A stretch of 64,000 nt of DNA from Streptomyces phaeolivaceus (GCF_009184865.1 NZ_CP045096.1:5332001-5396000); one strand, 5' to 3'. Positions 34,080 through 43,142 are shown, counted from the first letter of the stretch. Made by a program: numbers and translations. Notes: generated by a model from the sequence alone, not told the origin.

Positions 34080-34222
34080 TCAAACCATACGAGAGCGCAA
34101 CGAACCCCAGTAATACGGCTAATACGGCGCCCACCGCACCGCGCTGAACGTCGGCCCCGATCGGCCCCGATCTCCGTGTACGTCCGCCGGGACGCGGCAC
34201 ACGGAAGAGTTGGAGTACTCGC

Positions 34223-36310
34223 ATGGCACACCGCCCCCGTACGCACCGCAGTCGTACGAGACGGCTCCTCGGGGCCATCGGCATCACGGCCCTGGCCACC
34301 GGCACGGCCATGGCCACGACCTCCCTGCCGATGGCACACGCCGACACGACGGCCGCGGCGGCGAGCGCGGTGACGGTCAGCCCCGACCCCTCCTACCAGG
34401 GCGAGGCGTTCGAGGGCTGGGGCACCAGCCTGGTCTGGTTCGCCAACGCCACCGGCGACTACCCGCAGCCGATCCGCGAGAAGCTCGCGAACCTCCTCTT
34501 CGGCGAGGACGGCCTCAACCTCAACATCGCCCGCTACAACATCGGCGGCGGCAACGCCCCCGACGTCCAGGACTACCTGCGCGCCGGCGGCGCGGTCGAG
34601 GGCTGGTGGAAGGCCCCGGCGGGCACCACCCGCGAGGACGTCGACTGGTGGAGCGCGGACGACGAGGCCGACTGGAACAAGGACGCCGACGCCACCCAGC
34701 GCTGGTGGGTCGACCGCATCAAGAAGGACATCACCCACTGGGAGACCTTCAGCAACTCCCCGCCGTGGTTCATGACGGAGAGCGGCTACGTCTCCGGCGG
34801 CTTCGACGCCTCCAAGGACCAGCTGAAGGAGGAGTCGGTCGAGGACTTCGCCAAGTACCTGGTCGGCGCCACCGAGCGCCTGGAGAAGGCGCACGGCATC
34901 AAGGTCGACACCCTCGACCCCTTCAACGAGCCCAACACCAACTACTGGGGCACCAAGCTCGGCGCGGACGGCAAGCCGACGGGAGGCCGCCAGGAGGGCG
35001 CCCACATAGGCCCCCAGCTGCAGCAGAAGGTCATCAAGGCGCTCGGCCCGGTCCTGGACGACTCCCGCACCCGCGCGGAGATCTCCGCGATGGACGAGAC
35101 GAACCCCGGCACCTTCGCCACGAACTGGAACTCCTACCCCCAGGACGTCCGCGACCGCGTCGCCCAGATGAACGTCCACACCTACGGCACCAGCCAGCGC
35201 ACCACGGTCCGCGACCTCGCCAAGGGCGCCGACAAGCCGCTGTGGATGAGCGAGGTCGAGGGCGACTGGGGCGACGGCCAGAGCTTCACCGACATGCGCC
35301 CCGGCCTGGGCCTGGCCAAGCGCATGGTCGACGACCTGCGCGAACTGGAGCCCGAGGCCTGGGTGTTCTGGCAGCCGGTCGAGGACTACGACAACATGAA
35401 GCCGGGCGGCGAGTCCGCGAAGGGCGGCAACTGGGGCTCCATCCAGCTCTCGTTCGCCTGCACCCAGTCGGACACGCTCGAAACGTGCCCCATCTACACG
35501 AACACCAAGTTCGACACCGCCCGTAACTTCACGCACTACATCAAGCCGGGCGACTACCTGGTCAAGACCAACGACGAGAACAGCACGGCCGCCGTCTCCA
35601 AGCACGGCAACAGGGCGACGATCGTCCACGTCAACGAGACCACGGCCGACCGCGCCGTGACGGTCGACCTCTCCAAGTTCGGTGACGTCTCCAAGCACGC
35701 GACGGTGACCCCGGTCGTCACGGACGCCGCCGGCAAGCTGATCCGCGGGCAGGCCGTGAAGGTCGCCGACAAGCGGGCCACGATCACGGTCCCCGCCCAG
35801 TCGGTGACCTCGTTCCTGATCAAGGGCGTGGACGGCGTCGAGGCGTCCAAGGCCGAACTCCAGGACGACCACGCCTACACCCTCACCGGCGTCCAGAGCA
35901 GCAAGAACCTGGCCATCGCGGCGGACGGCAAGAGCATCAACATCAAGACGCCGAGCACGACGACCGGTTCGGGCCAGCGGTGGACGGTGGACCGCATCGG
36001 CAACTCCGAGCCCGACAACCGCGCCCGCTACGCCCTGACGGAGAAGGTCTCCGGCAAGCGCCTCGCCATCCGCAACGGCTCCCTGGTGGCCGAGCCCGAC
36101 ACGGGCACCCGCGACACCGCCGCCCAGTGGATCCTCTCCACCACCGGCGACACCACCTGGACCCTGGTCAACGCCGCCACCGGCCAACTCCCCGACGTCT
36201 ACGGCCAGTCCACGAACGACGGCGCGGGCGTCGGGGTCTGGACCCCGAACTCGGGCTACAACCAGCGCTGGAAGCTGACGGATGTGACGCCGACGACGAC
36301 GTCGTCGTAA
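34223..36310 (+). CDS. Secreted GH30-family glycosidase with ricin-type lectin domain
   Basis: 695 residues. A long twin-arginine-rich signal peptide (to about residue 40) is followed by a GH30-type barrel plus beta-side domain: FEGWGTSLVWFANATGDYP, acid/base Glu in DPFNEPN near residue 236, nucleophile Glu in WMSEVEGDWG near 344, and a QPVEDYDNM loop. The C-terminal about 150 residues with SGQRWTVDRIG and YNQRWKLTD form a ricin-like carbohydrate-binding module. Related Streptomyces enzymes are endo-beta-1,6-galactanases, suggesting plant arabinogalactan as substrate. ATG at 34223 follows GGAG. Ends at a strong terminator. Confidence 0.87.
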   Translation: MAHRPRTHRSRTRRLLGAIGITALATGTAMATTSLPMAHADTTAAAASAVTVSPDPSYQGEAFEGWGTSLVWFANATGDYPQPIREKLANLLFGEDGLNLNIARYNIGGGNAPDVQDYLRAGGAVEGWWKAPAGTTREDVDWWSADDEADWNKDADATQRWWVDRIKKDITHWETFSNSPPWFMTESGYVSGGFDASKDQLKEESVEDFAKYLVGATERLEKAHGIKVDTLDPFNEPNTNYWGTKLGADGKPTGGRQEGAHIGPQLQQKVIKALGPVLDDSRTRAEISAMDETNPGTFATNWNSYPQDVRDRVAQMNVHTYGTSQRTTVRDLAKGADKPLWMSEVEGDWGDGQSFTDMRPGLGLAKRMVDDLRELEPEAWVFWQPVEDYDNMKPGGESAKGGNWGSIQLSFACTQSDTLETCPIYTNTKFDTARNFTHYIKPGDYLVKTNDENSTAAVSKHGNRATIVHVNETTADRAVTVDLSKFGDVSKHATVTPVVTDAAGKLIRGQAVKVADKRATITVPAQSVTSFLIKGVDGVEASKAELQDDHAYTLTGVQSSKNLAIAADGKSINIKTPSTTTGSGQRWTVDRIGNSEPDNRARYALTEKVSGKRLAIRNGSLVAEPDTGTRDTAAQWILSTTGDTTWTLVNAATGQLPDVYGQSTNDGAGVGVWTPNSGYNQRWKLTDVTPTTTSS

Positions 36311-36330
36311 CGGAAGCTTCCGTCCCAGAA

Positions 36331-36373
36331 GGAAGCCCCGGGCCCCGGGAATTCGCCCCGGCCCGGGGCTTCC
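36331..36373 (+). terminator. Terminator after the GH30 gene
   Basis: Fourteen-base perfect stem GGAAGCCCCGGGCC / GGCCCGGGGCTTCC with a 15-nt loop, about 20 bp after the stop. Confidence 0.85.
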
Positions 36374-36433
36374 TCGTATCCGGGTACCCGCGTATCCGGT
36401 GAACGTTCCACCCGCCTCGGCCGTCCCCGTGGC

Positions 36434-37273
36434 ATGCGCCCACAGCGAATGACTCTCGTCTCCCTGCTCCTGCTCCTGCTTCCGCTGGTGGCGGCGTGCG
36501 GCAGCGGGACGACCAGCGGATCCGCCGGCCCGAGCGCCTCGAAGGCCTCCGAGGCCCCTACGGTCCTCGCGGCCTCCGTCACCGGTGTCCGCTGGTCCGT
36601 CGACAGTCTCACCGTCGCCGGCGAGCACTCGGTGGCGCCCGACGAAGCGCTCCTGGAGATCGCTGAGGACGGCGAGGTCAACGGCACCCTGGGCTGCAAC
36701 GACTTCCACGCCACCGCGGAAATGACCCCGGGCACGCTGGAGTTCACCGACTGGGGCCTGACCGAGATGGCCTGCGCGAAGGACGTCATGGCCTTCGAGG
36801 ACTCACTGCGTGACACCCTCACCGAGGGCCGGCTGAAACCCCGGGTGGACGGCGGCGAGCTGACCCTGACCACCGAGGGCGGCGACACGGTGAGGCTCGG
36901 CAAGGCGAAGCAAGCGCAACTGCTCGGCGTCACCTGGACGGTGGATGCCCTCGTCGACGACAACACGGCCACGTCGCTGCCGTCCGGCACCCTGGGCAAG
37001 GTGTGGTTCACGATCGACAAGCGGACCAGCAGCTTCACCGGCACCCTCGGCTGCAACCGCGTCACCGCGCGCGCGACGGTGGGGGACGGGCACCTCACCC
37101 TCACCCGCCTCGGCTCCACCCGACGGACGTGCTCCGGCGAGGTGATGAAGACGGAACGAGCCCTGAAGGAACTGCTCCAGAAGAAGCTCGCGTACGAAGT
37201 AGGCCCCGACAACCTCACGCTGACGGCCGAGGACGGCCGGGAACTGGGCGCCATCGCCCCGGAACCTCAGTGA
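36434..37273 (+). CDS. META-domain lipoprotein
   Basis: 279 residues with a lipoprotein signal (LVSLLLLLLPLVAAC, lipobox LVAAC, Cys22). Two META/HslJ-type domains follow, each with the GTLGCN motif: GEVNGTLGCNDF near 85 and TGTLGCNRVTA near 200. META-domain proteins are envelope-associated and linked in other bacteria to stress tolerance, but the function here is unknown. No partner gene is evident. Confidence 0.85.
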   Translation: MRPQRMTLVSLLLLLLPLVAACGSGTTSGSAGPSASKASEAPTVLAASVTGVRWSVDSLTVAGEHSVAPDEALLEIAEDGEVNGTLGCNDFHATAEMTPGTLEFTDWGLTEMACAKDVMAFEDSLRDTLTEGRLKPRVDGGELTLTTEGGDTVRLGKAKQAQLLGVTWTVDALVDDNTATSLPSGTLGKVWFTIDKRTSSFTGTLGCNRVTARATVGDGHLTLTRLGSTRRTCSGEVMKTERALKELLQKKLAYEVGPDNLTLTAEDGRELGAIAPEPQ

Positions 37274-37390
37274 CCAGCGGTATTCGACCGTGCTCGAAAC
37301 GCCTGGTGCGGGTCGAGAGGTGCCACTGACCATGAGGGACATGAGGGAGTCGCAGGAACGACGGTTGCGACCACACCAAGGGAGAGACGG

Positions 37391-37996
37391 ATGAGTCCAC
37401 TGAACCCGCTGAAGCCGTTGAAGCCGTTGAGTATGCGCTGTGCCTCACTCGCACTCGGACTGGTGGCCGCGTCCGTGTTCACGACGGCCCTGGCCTCGCC
37501 GTCGATCGCCGCGCCGGCGCACACCACCTCGTCCGCGCGGGCAGCGGATGCCCGGATGGAGCAGCAGATCGAGGGCCTGCTGCGACACAACGAGGGCGCC
37601 GAGCGGGTGGCCAAGGACCGGGTACGGCTGGAGCCGGGCGTGGAGATGACCGTCCTGCCGTCCTCCACACGCGCGGCGGCCGGCATGAGCGACTGCCGGG
37701 CCGGTTACGCCTGTGTGTGGCAGTACAGCGGCTTCACCGGCTACCGCCTGGACTTCTACTACTACGGCACCTACGACCTGGGCAACTACACCGTGTCCGA
37801 CGGCTCCAGCTGGCGGGACAAGGTCAGCTCCTTCTTCAACAACCAGACCGGAGGCGCCTGGATGGTCGGCAAGGACTGGGTCAGCACGGGTAGCGGCAGC
37901 CAACTGCAGTGGATCTTCGGCGGGCCGGGCGCCTACTACGAGTCCCAACTGGGCGAATCCGACAACCGAGCCGACGTGATCCAGCTGTACGCGTAG
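37391..37996 (+). CDS. Secreted peptidase-inhibitor-I36-like protein
   Basis: 201 residues with a Sec signal (CASLALGLVAASVFTTALA). The C-terminal domain starts CRAGYACVWQYSGFTGYRLD and has aromatic strands (YYYGTYDLGNYTVSDGSSW, SSFFNNQTGG), the beta-gamma-crystallin-like signature of family I36 metalloprotease inhibitors. The pro-region between carries EGLLRHNEGAERV. The N-terminus has a Leu-Lys-Pro repeat encoded by a 9-bp repeat. ATG at 37391 follows GGGAGAG. Confidence 0.85.
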   Translation: MSPLNPLKPLKPLSMRCASLALGLVAASVFTTALASPSIAAPAHTTSSARAADARMEQQIEGLLRHNEGAERVAKDRVRLEPGVEMTVLPSSTRAAAGMSDCRAGYACVWQYSGFTGYRLDFYYYGTYDLGNYTVSDGSSWRDKVSSFFNNQTGGAWMVGKDWVSTGSGSQLQWIFGGPGAYYESQLGESDNRADVIQLYA

Positions 37997-38165
37997 CCCA
38001 GGACCGGGCCGCCAAGGGCCCGAAGCCTCCTACCCCACCGACCGTGCCGACGCTCGGACCACGACCCCGGCCACAGCCACAACCACGTGGCCTGGCCTGC
38101 CGACCGCCGAGCCGAACAACTCCACCACACCACCAGCCTGAATGGACTCCCCTCTTTCTGTGCCG

Positions 38166-38204
38166 CGCCCCTGGCAGGGCCTTTGAGGAGGACCGCCAGG
38201 GGCG
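38166..38204 (-). terminator. Hairpin downstream of the minus-strand small-gene operon
   Basis: Stem CGCCCCTGGC / GCCAGGGGCG (10 bp, 19-nt loop), about 25 bp beyond the stop at 38230. The rest of 37997-38229 shows nothing else. Confidence 0.7.
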
Positions 38205-38229
38205 TTGGGCTTGGCCGTGCCGCCGAGTC

Positions 38230-38490
38230 TTACGCTCGCCCCACGACGTGTGCCATACCGGGTGAAGTCTGAACCGACTGCCGACAGTCTGGCGCGGTCG
38301 GCGGTACGGGCTCGCCGTCGAGTGCGCGGCACAGTGCGGCGTGCAGATGCTCGGCTTCGGCCAGGGTGAGGGTCAGTTCGGTGTCTGTCGCGTGGCCGTC
38401 GGTGAGGGACAGGCGTAGGGGTACGGCGAGTTGGTTGTCGTCGGTGCGGTGTACGGGGCGGTCTGGTGGGCGTTCGATGGTCCAGGTCAT
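38230..38490 (-). CDS. Small hypothetical protein, last gene of overlapping operon
   Basis: 86 residues (MTWTIERPPDRPVHRTDD..., TELTLTLAEAEHLHAALC). Unrecognised. Its ATG overlaps the stop of the upstream gene by four bases. The operon of small proteins divergent from a UTRA-type GntR regulator resembles the accessory genes of actinomycete integrative elements such as pSAM2 relatives. Assignment to such an element is by context only. Confidence 0.6.
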   Translation of the reverse strand: MTWTIERPPDRPVHRTDDNQLAVPLRLSLTDGHATDTELTLTLAEAEHLHAALCRALDGEPVPPTAPDCRQSVQTSPGMAHVVGRA

Positions 38491-38687
38491 GGCGTCGTCG
38501 TCTTTCCGATGCGGGCGAGGCGGTAGGTGCCCCAGAGCTGGCGGCCGTCCTCGCAGCCGTCCTGGGCCTTGGGGGTGCCCTTGCAGCCGGTGGCGCATGT
38601 GCGGGTGTGCTCGAAACAGAGGCGGTAGGCGCGGAGCATGGGGATCTCGGGGCGAGGCACGGCGATTGAGTTCTGGTTGTTGGGCAT
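38487..38687 (-). CDS. Small Cys-rich hypothetical protein
   Basis: 66 residues with four cysteines (CFEHTRTCATGCKG and DGCEDG), a possible zinc-binding arrangement, and a basic C-terminus. ATG overlaps the upstream stop (ATGA) and its own stop overlaps the next start (ATGA). A GGAGG site lies just upstream. Similar mini-genes occur in Streptomyces integrative elements; function unknown. Confidence 0.65.
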   Translation of the reverse strand: MPNNQNSIAVPRPEIPMLRAYRLCFEHTRTCATGCKGTPKAQDGCEDGRQLWGTYRLARIGKTTTP

Positions 38688-39010
38688 CAGCTCACCTCCG
38701 CGAGTCGGCGGGCGTGGCGGATTTGTTGGCGTACCTCGGGGGTGAGGAGGTAGGCGCCTACGAGAGTGCTGTTGATGTCGTCGGGGGTGATGGTCGGCAG
38801 TTCCGCGCGAGGTTGCGGGTGGGGGGTTCTGCGGCGACGGGCGCTCGCGAGGAACGCGGCCCACATCTCAGGTGAGGGGGAGCGCGGGGGAGGGCTTGGC
38901 ATCGGAGTCGGGCCGAGGCAGGTGCGTGATGGCCGGCTATGGACTTCGGGTTCGGGCAGGCCGAAGAGCACTGCCCTGACCCAGGCAAGTGCCCGTGATA
39001 CAAGGTGCAT
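38687..39010 (-). CDS. Hypothetical protein in overlapping small-gene operon
   Basis: 107 residues. A short hydrophobic start (MHLVSRALAWVRAVLFGLPE) could touch the membrane. A proline-rich middle follows, then a helical C-terminus (INSTLVGAYLLTPEVRQQIR). ATG at 39010 is chosen on AGGAG eight bases upstream; the reading frame extends further but without a ribosome site. Its stop overlaps the next start. Confidence 0.6.
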   Translation of the reverse strand: MHLVSRALAWVRAVLFGLPEPEVHSRPSRTCLGPTPMPSPPPRSPSPEMWAAFLASARRRRTPHPQPRAELPTITPDDINSTLVGAYLLTPEVRQQIRHARRLAEVS

Positions 39011-39051
39011 TGTCGATCTCCTGGTTGGGTCGGCCATGCCCCGGGGCCGTG

Positions 39052-39303
39052 TCAGCGGTCGCCGGGGTTTTGCTCGGCCTTGTTGATGACGAGCGCCCAG
39101 AGGCAGTCGCCCTCGCCGGTGCGTCGATGCCCGTACGAGTCGGCGTCGGCGATGGCGACCAGGACGGCTCTGCGTGCGGTCTCGCTCAGCTCCCGCGGCA
39201 GGTCCACTTCCAGCCGGACGCCGATGGGGTCCTCTTCGCTGCGCACCTTGGCCCCAGTGGCGTCGGCCAGTCGTGCGGCAATGCTTTCGGCCTTCGGACG
39301 CAC
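39052..39303 (-). CDS. Small hypothetical protein, first gene of the operon
   Basis: 83 residues from GTG at 39303, which follows GGGAG. It is an alpha/beta-looking protein with ESIAARLADATGAKV and RRAVLVAIADADSYGH. Unrecognised. It is divergent from the GntR gene at 39437 across a region with two CTAC-n-GTAG inverted repeats, so it is probably under that repressor. Confidence 0.6.
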   Translation of the reverse strand: MRPKAESIAARLADATGAKVRSEEDPIGVRLEVDLPRELSETARRAVLVAIADADSYGHRRTGEGDCLWALVINKAEQNPGDR

Positions 39304-39341
39304 GGATCTCCCAAGTAAGCATGCGATTACATGGAGCACTT

Positions 39342-39372
39342 CTACTTCAGTAGCTTCTACCTGATGCAGTAG
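39342..39372. promoter_or_regulatory. Paired inverted-repeat operator of the GntR regulator
   Basis: CTACTTCAGTAG (39342-39353) and CTACctgatgcaGTAG (39357-39372): two CTAC/GTAG dyads in the divergent intergenic region. They are likely sites for the adjacent GntR regulator and would control both directions. Confidence 0.65.
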
Positions 39373-39436
39373 CTTGTCAATGTCGTCGTCAACCGCACCA
39401 CCAGCCCTGTGCGTTCAGGGCAGCACGGAGAGCCGT

Positions 39437-40201
39437 ATGCCGCGTGAGGCCCCGTACCTCGAAGTCGCGGACGACCTGCGCCGCCGGGTAAGGGCGGGCG
39501 AGTGGGCCGTCGGCGAGCGCCTGCCGTCGCGAGCGCAGCTCGCCGAGGAGTACGGGGTGGGGCGCAATGTCACGCAACGTGCGATGGAGCGCCTGATCAT
39601 CGAAGGCATTCTTGAGGGGCGGGCCGGTTCCGGGACGTACGTTCGCGCGCCCCGTGAGCGGTTGCGGATGATCCGGTCCCGGCATCGTGAGCATCGGGGT
39701 GGCTCGCCGTTCCGTGCCGATATGAAGGAGCAGGGGCGGCGCGGTACTTGGGAGTCGCACAGCCAGGCCCGGGTTCCCGCGCCGGAGCGCGTCGCCGAGC
39801 GTCTGGCCGTCGATCCGGGTGACCCCTGCGTCGTCACCCGGTACGAGTTCCTCGCCGACGGCCAGTCCGTTCAGCTGTCGGAGTCATGGGAGCCGATGGC
39901 CATCACCGATGGCACGCCCATCGTCCTCCCCGAGATGGGGCCGCTGGCCGGCATGGGGGTCGTGGAGCGGATGCGTTCCATCGGGGTCGTCATCGAGACG
40001 GCCGTGGAGGTTCCGCGTCCGGGTCGGGCCACCCAGGACGAGGCCAATCTGCTGGGTATCAGCGTCGGGGAGCTGCTGACCCGTATCGAGCGCACGTACC
40101 ACGACAGTGACGGTCGTCCTGTCGAGACGGCGGACATCACCGTGCCCGACGTGCGTTGGGAGATCGCCTACGAGTTTCCGATCGAGCGACCCGCGCCCTG
40201 A
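39437..40201 (+). CDS. GntR-family regulator with UTRA domain
   Basis: 254 residues. The winged helix (YLEVADDLRRRVRAGEWAVG, LAEEYGVGRNVTQRAMERLI) is followed by a UTRA effector domain (VVTRYEFLADGQSVQLSESW, EANLLGISVGELLTRIERTY). ATG at 39437 is chosen since the domain begins at once. KorSA-type regulators of this kind repress transfer and replication in Streptomyces integrative elements. Here the integrase and replication genes are absent, and the gene is followed without a gap by an acetyltransferase fragment. Confidence 0.9.
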   Translation: MPREAPYLEVADDLRRRVRAGEWAVGERLPSRAQLAEEYGVGRNVTQRAMERLIIEGILEGRAGSGTYVRAPRERLRMIRSRHREHRGGSPFRADMKEQGRRGTWESHSQARVPAPERVAERLAVDPGDPCVVTRYEFLADGQSVQLSESWEPMAITDGTPIVLPEMGPLAGMGVVERMRSIGVVIETAVEVPRPGRATQDEANLLGISVGELLTRIERTYHDSDGRPVETADITVPDVRWEIAYEFPIERPAP

Positions 40202-40580
40202 CGATCCGTTCTTCTCGATCGAGCGGTTCGAGGAGCGGTTGGAGGGGCATGTCGCGGCCGGTGGGTGGGGGTGTGTCGTCGCCGAGGTCGGGGGTGAAGT
40301 GGGCGGGTTCACCTATGGGTTCACGGCTCGGGATGACGCGATGACGTTCAAGTTGTGCGAGAACATGCTGCGCGAGAAGTGGCGTAAGCGGGGGATTTCG
40401 CAGGTCATGCATGGTGAGTTGGTGGGGCGGCGGACGGAGGCACGGGCTGAGTTGCTTGTGCGGCGGGAGCGGCCGGGGTTGCGGGCCATGTATGAGGGGT
40501 GGGGGTATGAGCAGGTGGGGGAGAAGCTGCCGTTTCCCGACTCGCCGTTGTACGACGTCATGGTCCTCGCCCTGCGCTGA
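40199..40580 (+). pseudogene. N-terminally truncated GNAT acetyltransferase
   Basis: The frame reads PDDPFFSIERFEERLEGH, GGEVGGFTYGFTARDDAM, KLCENMLREKWRKRGISQVM and ends EKLPFPDSPLYDVMVLALR. This is the middle and end of a GNAT acetyltransferase (acetyl-CoA-binding WRKRGI-Q/A). Its beginning is missing: homologous sequence starts right at the GntR stop. There is also an apparent deletion between FTARDD and AMTFKLC. No good start with a ribosome site is seen, so probably inactive. Regulator-acetyltransferase neighbours are common in Streptomyces integrative elements. Confidence 0.7.
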
Positions 40581-40698
40581 TGAGGCTGACGAGGGCGCGC
40601 AGCTTGAGGGACGGCTTCGGCGGCGTAGTCCCCGTCCCCGGGCCCGCCCCGCCCTGCCCGCCCAGCCTGCCCTGCCCGCCCAGCGCTGGCCCGTGAAG

Positions 40699-40718
40699 CT
40701 ACGTATGGGATTACGTAG
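40699..40718. promoter_or_regulatory. Inverted repeat CTACGTA-6-TACGTAG
   Basis: Perfect 7-bp arms with a 6-bp spacer in the 318-bp interval 40581-40898, which otherwise has a GC-rich CCCGCC repeat near 40640-40685 and no gene. Possible operator for the small gene at 40899; the CTAC/GTAG ends resemble the sites at 39342-39372. Confidence 0.45.
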
Positions 40719-40898
40719 TCCTACTGGCGCCATGGGAAGGCGGCGTTGCGAGACTCGCCGCATGGGCTTCCTGGCGGAGGCGTGGTGTCGCGCCGGGGAG
40801 CTTGCTGTCTTCCTACTGGGTGACCGCCGCCGGCGGTTCAACGGGCAGTGTGCGCTGTCCGGTTGATAGGGCCCAACCGAACATTGGAGAGTGCTCCG

Positions 40899-41084
40899 TT
40901 GGTTTCCAAGACTCGTGTCGTTCTGGGCATGCTCCTGCTCGCGGCCCTGGCCATCGGCACCGTCCTCCTGCTCCTGGCCATGGATGCCGATCCCACCTGG
41001 TACAAGTTCCTTCCTACCAGCATCATCGGTCTCGGCGCGCTTGTCGCCCATAGTTCCGGATGGTTCAACAAGAAGGGCACGTGA
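40899..41084 (+). CDS. Small two-helix membrane protein
   Basis: 61 residues from TTG at 40899, about ten bases after GGAGAG. It has two membrane helices (VVLGMLLLAALAIGTVLLLLAM and FLPTSIIGLGALVAHSSGW) and a basic tail FNKKGT. Unrecognised. The longer in-frame ATG at 40848 lacks a ribosome site. The 234 bases after it hold no recognisable feature. Confidence 0.5.
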   Translation: MVSKTRVVLGMLLLAALAIGTVLLLLAMDADPTWYKFLPTSIIGLGALVAHSSGWFNKKGT

Positions 41085-41317
41085 CCGACCGGCGTAATGG
41101 CTCTTGCCGTGCCTTGAAGCACCAAATGTCATGCAATACGCGCCGCACAACGCCGCACAACGCCCCACAGAACATAAGGACTTCAGAACTTCCATCACGC
41201 TGACCAGCAAAAACCTTGTAACAGTCCCCGGCTGCTGCTTCACTGTGGCGACCTACGGGCCGTGCGGCGGTCTCGCAGCTCCGCTGCTGTCATGCGGTCA
41301 TCGAGGAAGCGTGAGGC

Positions 41318-42193
41318 ATGAAGGATTCAGCGCTGATCACGATCGGTTTGCCTGTCGCGCTTGCCGTGATCATGTTCGGTCTCGGGCTCTCGCTCACCAC
41401 CGACGACTTCAGGCGGGTGGCCCGTTCGCCGAAGGCGGTCGCGTTCGCGCTGACCGTGCAGATCGTGGTGCTGCCGCTGGTCGCCTTCGGACTGGTCACG
41501 GTCTTCGACATGGACCCGCTCCTCGCGGTGGGTGTGATGCTGCTGGCCGCGTCCCCGGGCGGGACCACCGCCAATCTGTTCAGTCATCTGTTCCGCGGGG
41601 ACGTGGCGTTCAACATCACGCTCACCGCGATCAATTCGGTGCTGGCGGCCGTCACCATTCCCCTCATCACCAATCTGGCCATCGGTTACTTCGACGCCGA
41701 GGGTGATCTGGGACTGCAATTCGGCAAGGTGTTGCAGGTGATCGCCATCGTGCTCATCCCGGTCGGGATCGGCATGCTCGTCCGCAAACGCTCCGCGGAA
41801 TTCGCCGCCCGAGCGGACCGCCCGGTCCGTGTGTTCTCCATCGCCGTACTCGTCGCCGTGTCCCTGGCGGCGCTGCTCGGCGAGCGGGAGAACCTCGCCG
41901 ACTACCTTCGCCAAGTCGGCCTGGTCACCGGCCTCTTCTGCCTCGCGAGCCTCAGCATCGGCTACGGCGGTGCCCGACTCCTTCGCCTCAGCGAGCCGCA
42001 GGCCGTCGCCAGCGCCATGGAGGTCGGGATCCACAACACCACCGTGGCCCTCACCATCGCGCTGAGCATCCTCGACAGCACCGAGGTGGCCATTCCCAGC
42101 GCCGTCTACTCGGTCCTCATGTACGTCCTGGCGACGGCCTTCGGTTACGCCATCACGCGGACCCGCTCGGGGAACCCCTCGACGACGGGCTGA
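41318..42193 (+). CDS. Bile-acid:sodium symporter (BASS) family transporter
   Basis: 291 residues with nine or ten membrane helices. BASS-family landmarks are present: GLGLSLTTDDFRRVARSPKA near the N-terminus, AASPGGTTANLFSHLFRGDV crossing the first discontinuous helix, and AMEVGIHNTTVALTIALS in the second. These transporters couple sodium to uptake of organic acids; the substrate is unknown. ATG at 41318 follows GAGG. A monocistronic gene flanked by repeats. Confidence 0.92.
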   Translation: MKDSALITIGLPVALAVIMFGLGLSLTTDDFRRVARSPKAVAFALTVQIVVLPLVAFGLVTVFDMDPLLAVGVMLLAASPGGTTANLFSHLFRGDVAFNITLTAINSVLAAVTIPLITNLAIGYFDAEGDLGLQFGKVLQVIAIVLIPVGIGMLVRKRSAEFAARADRPVRVFSIAVLVAVSLAALLGERENLADYLRQVGLVTGLFCLASLSIGYGGARLLRLSEPQAVASAMEVGIHNTTVALTIALSILDSTEVAIPSAVYSVLMYVLATAFGYAITRTRSGNPSTTG

Positions 42194-42200
42194 GCCCCCG

Positions 42201-42270
42201 AGCCGTCTGGAGCCGTCTGGAGCCGTCTGGAGTCCGCCGTGCTCCGCCGTGCTCCGCCGTGCTCCGCCGT
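42201..42270. repeat. Seven 10-bp tandem repeats
   Basis: Three copies of agccgtctgg followed by four of gctccgccgt (first copy slightly different). This starts seven bases after the transporter stop and about 240 bp before the gene at 42510. No gene in 42194-42509. Confidence 0.95.
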
Positions 42271-42509
42271 GCTCCACGCGGCGTCCCAACGCATCCCAGC
42301 AACCCCCGTCTCCGCAGGTCAACAGGGATGGGTTCGTTCCGGCGTCGGGGATGGGCCGGTGGCCGTTGTGGGTGATCCCCGGCGTCCTCGAAGCTCTGGG
42401 TGTCGCCCCGGCCGGGGAGCCACGAACCGCCCCGGCAGAGGTGGAGTGACGACTCCCGCCCGGCACTCGTGTACCGGGACAGCCCTGAGCCCAGAGAAGG
42501 AACACGCTC

Positions 42510-43115
42510 ATGAACGCGCACATGAACACGGACATGAACACGGACATGAACACGGAAATGAACACGCACCGCAACAGGAAGTCCCTCGTACGCCGTCGGC
42601 CGGGTCTTCGTGCCGCCGCTGCCGGACTCGTGCTCGCTGTCGGACTCGGGGTGGTGGCGCAGGTGCCGGCGCAGGCGTCCATCCAGGCACCCACGAAGGC
42701 GCTCACCGCCGCGTCCAAGTCGGTTACCGCTGCTACGGCCAAGTCGGTCACCGGTACTCCCGGGCAGGCCGTGACCCGGGTCGCCGACTTCTACGGCGCG
42801 TACATCGACGCCAAGGGCGACTACACGGACCCGGACGTCACGCTGGCCAAGGCCCTCCGCAAGCACTACCTGACGCCCGACTTCGCCAAGCGGCTCGCGG
42901 CCTGGGAGAAGAAGAACGGGGCGGACGGCGTCCTGCGCGCCCAGAACGTTCCGGCGCGGTGGACGGTGACCGACAACGGCGCCGTGGGGATGGGCCGCGA
43001 GGTCATCGTCACCCTGACCTACGGCAGCGGGGAGACGACGCAGAAGGTCAAGCTGTTCGTGCTGGTGGAGCGGTACAACCGGATATCCGAGATCCAGACC
43101 ACGACCGCCGGCTGA
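42510..43115 (+). CDS. Secreted protein of unknown function
   Basis: 201 residues. The start region is MNAHMNTDMNTDMNTEMNT, encoded by a 12-bp repeat giving several possible ATG starts; the first has AGAAGGAACAC upstream. A signal peptide follows (AAAAGLVLAVGLGVVAQVPAQA). The mature part has AVTRVADFYGAYIDAKGDY and a C-terminal beta region GREVIVTLTYGSGETTQKVK. It resembles small exported DUF-type proteins of Streptomyces with no assigned role. A strong hairpin follows. Confidence 0.75.
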   Translation: MNAHMNTDMNTDMNTEMNTHRNRKSLVRRRPGLRAAAAGLVLAVGLGVVAQVPAQASIQAPTKALTAASKSVTAATAKSVTGTPGQAVTRVADFYGAYIDAKGDYTDPDVTLAKALRKHYLTPDFAKRLAAWEKKNGADGVLRAQNVPARWTVTDNGAVGMGREVIVTLTYGSGETTQKVKLFVLVERYNRISEIQTTTAG

Positions 43116-43142
43116 CGGCCGAGCACGCCCTGCTGGCCCCTG

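Noticed and set aside
34049..36709. 886-codon minus-strand open frame opposite the GH30 gene
   Set aside because: Spans the operator, a terminator and parts of two real genes; composition is that of an antisense shadow.
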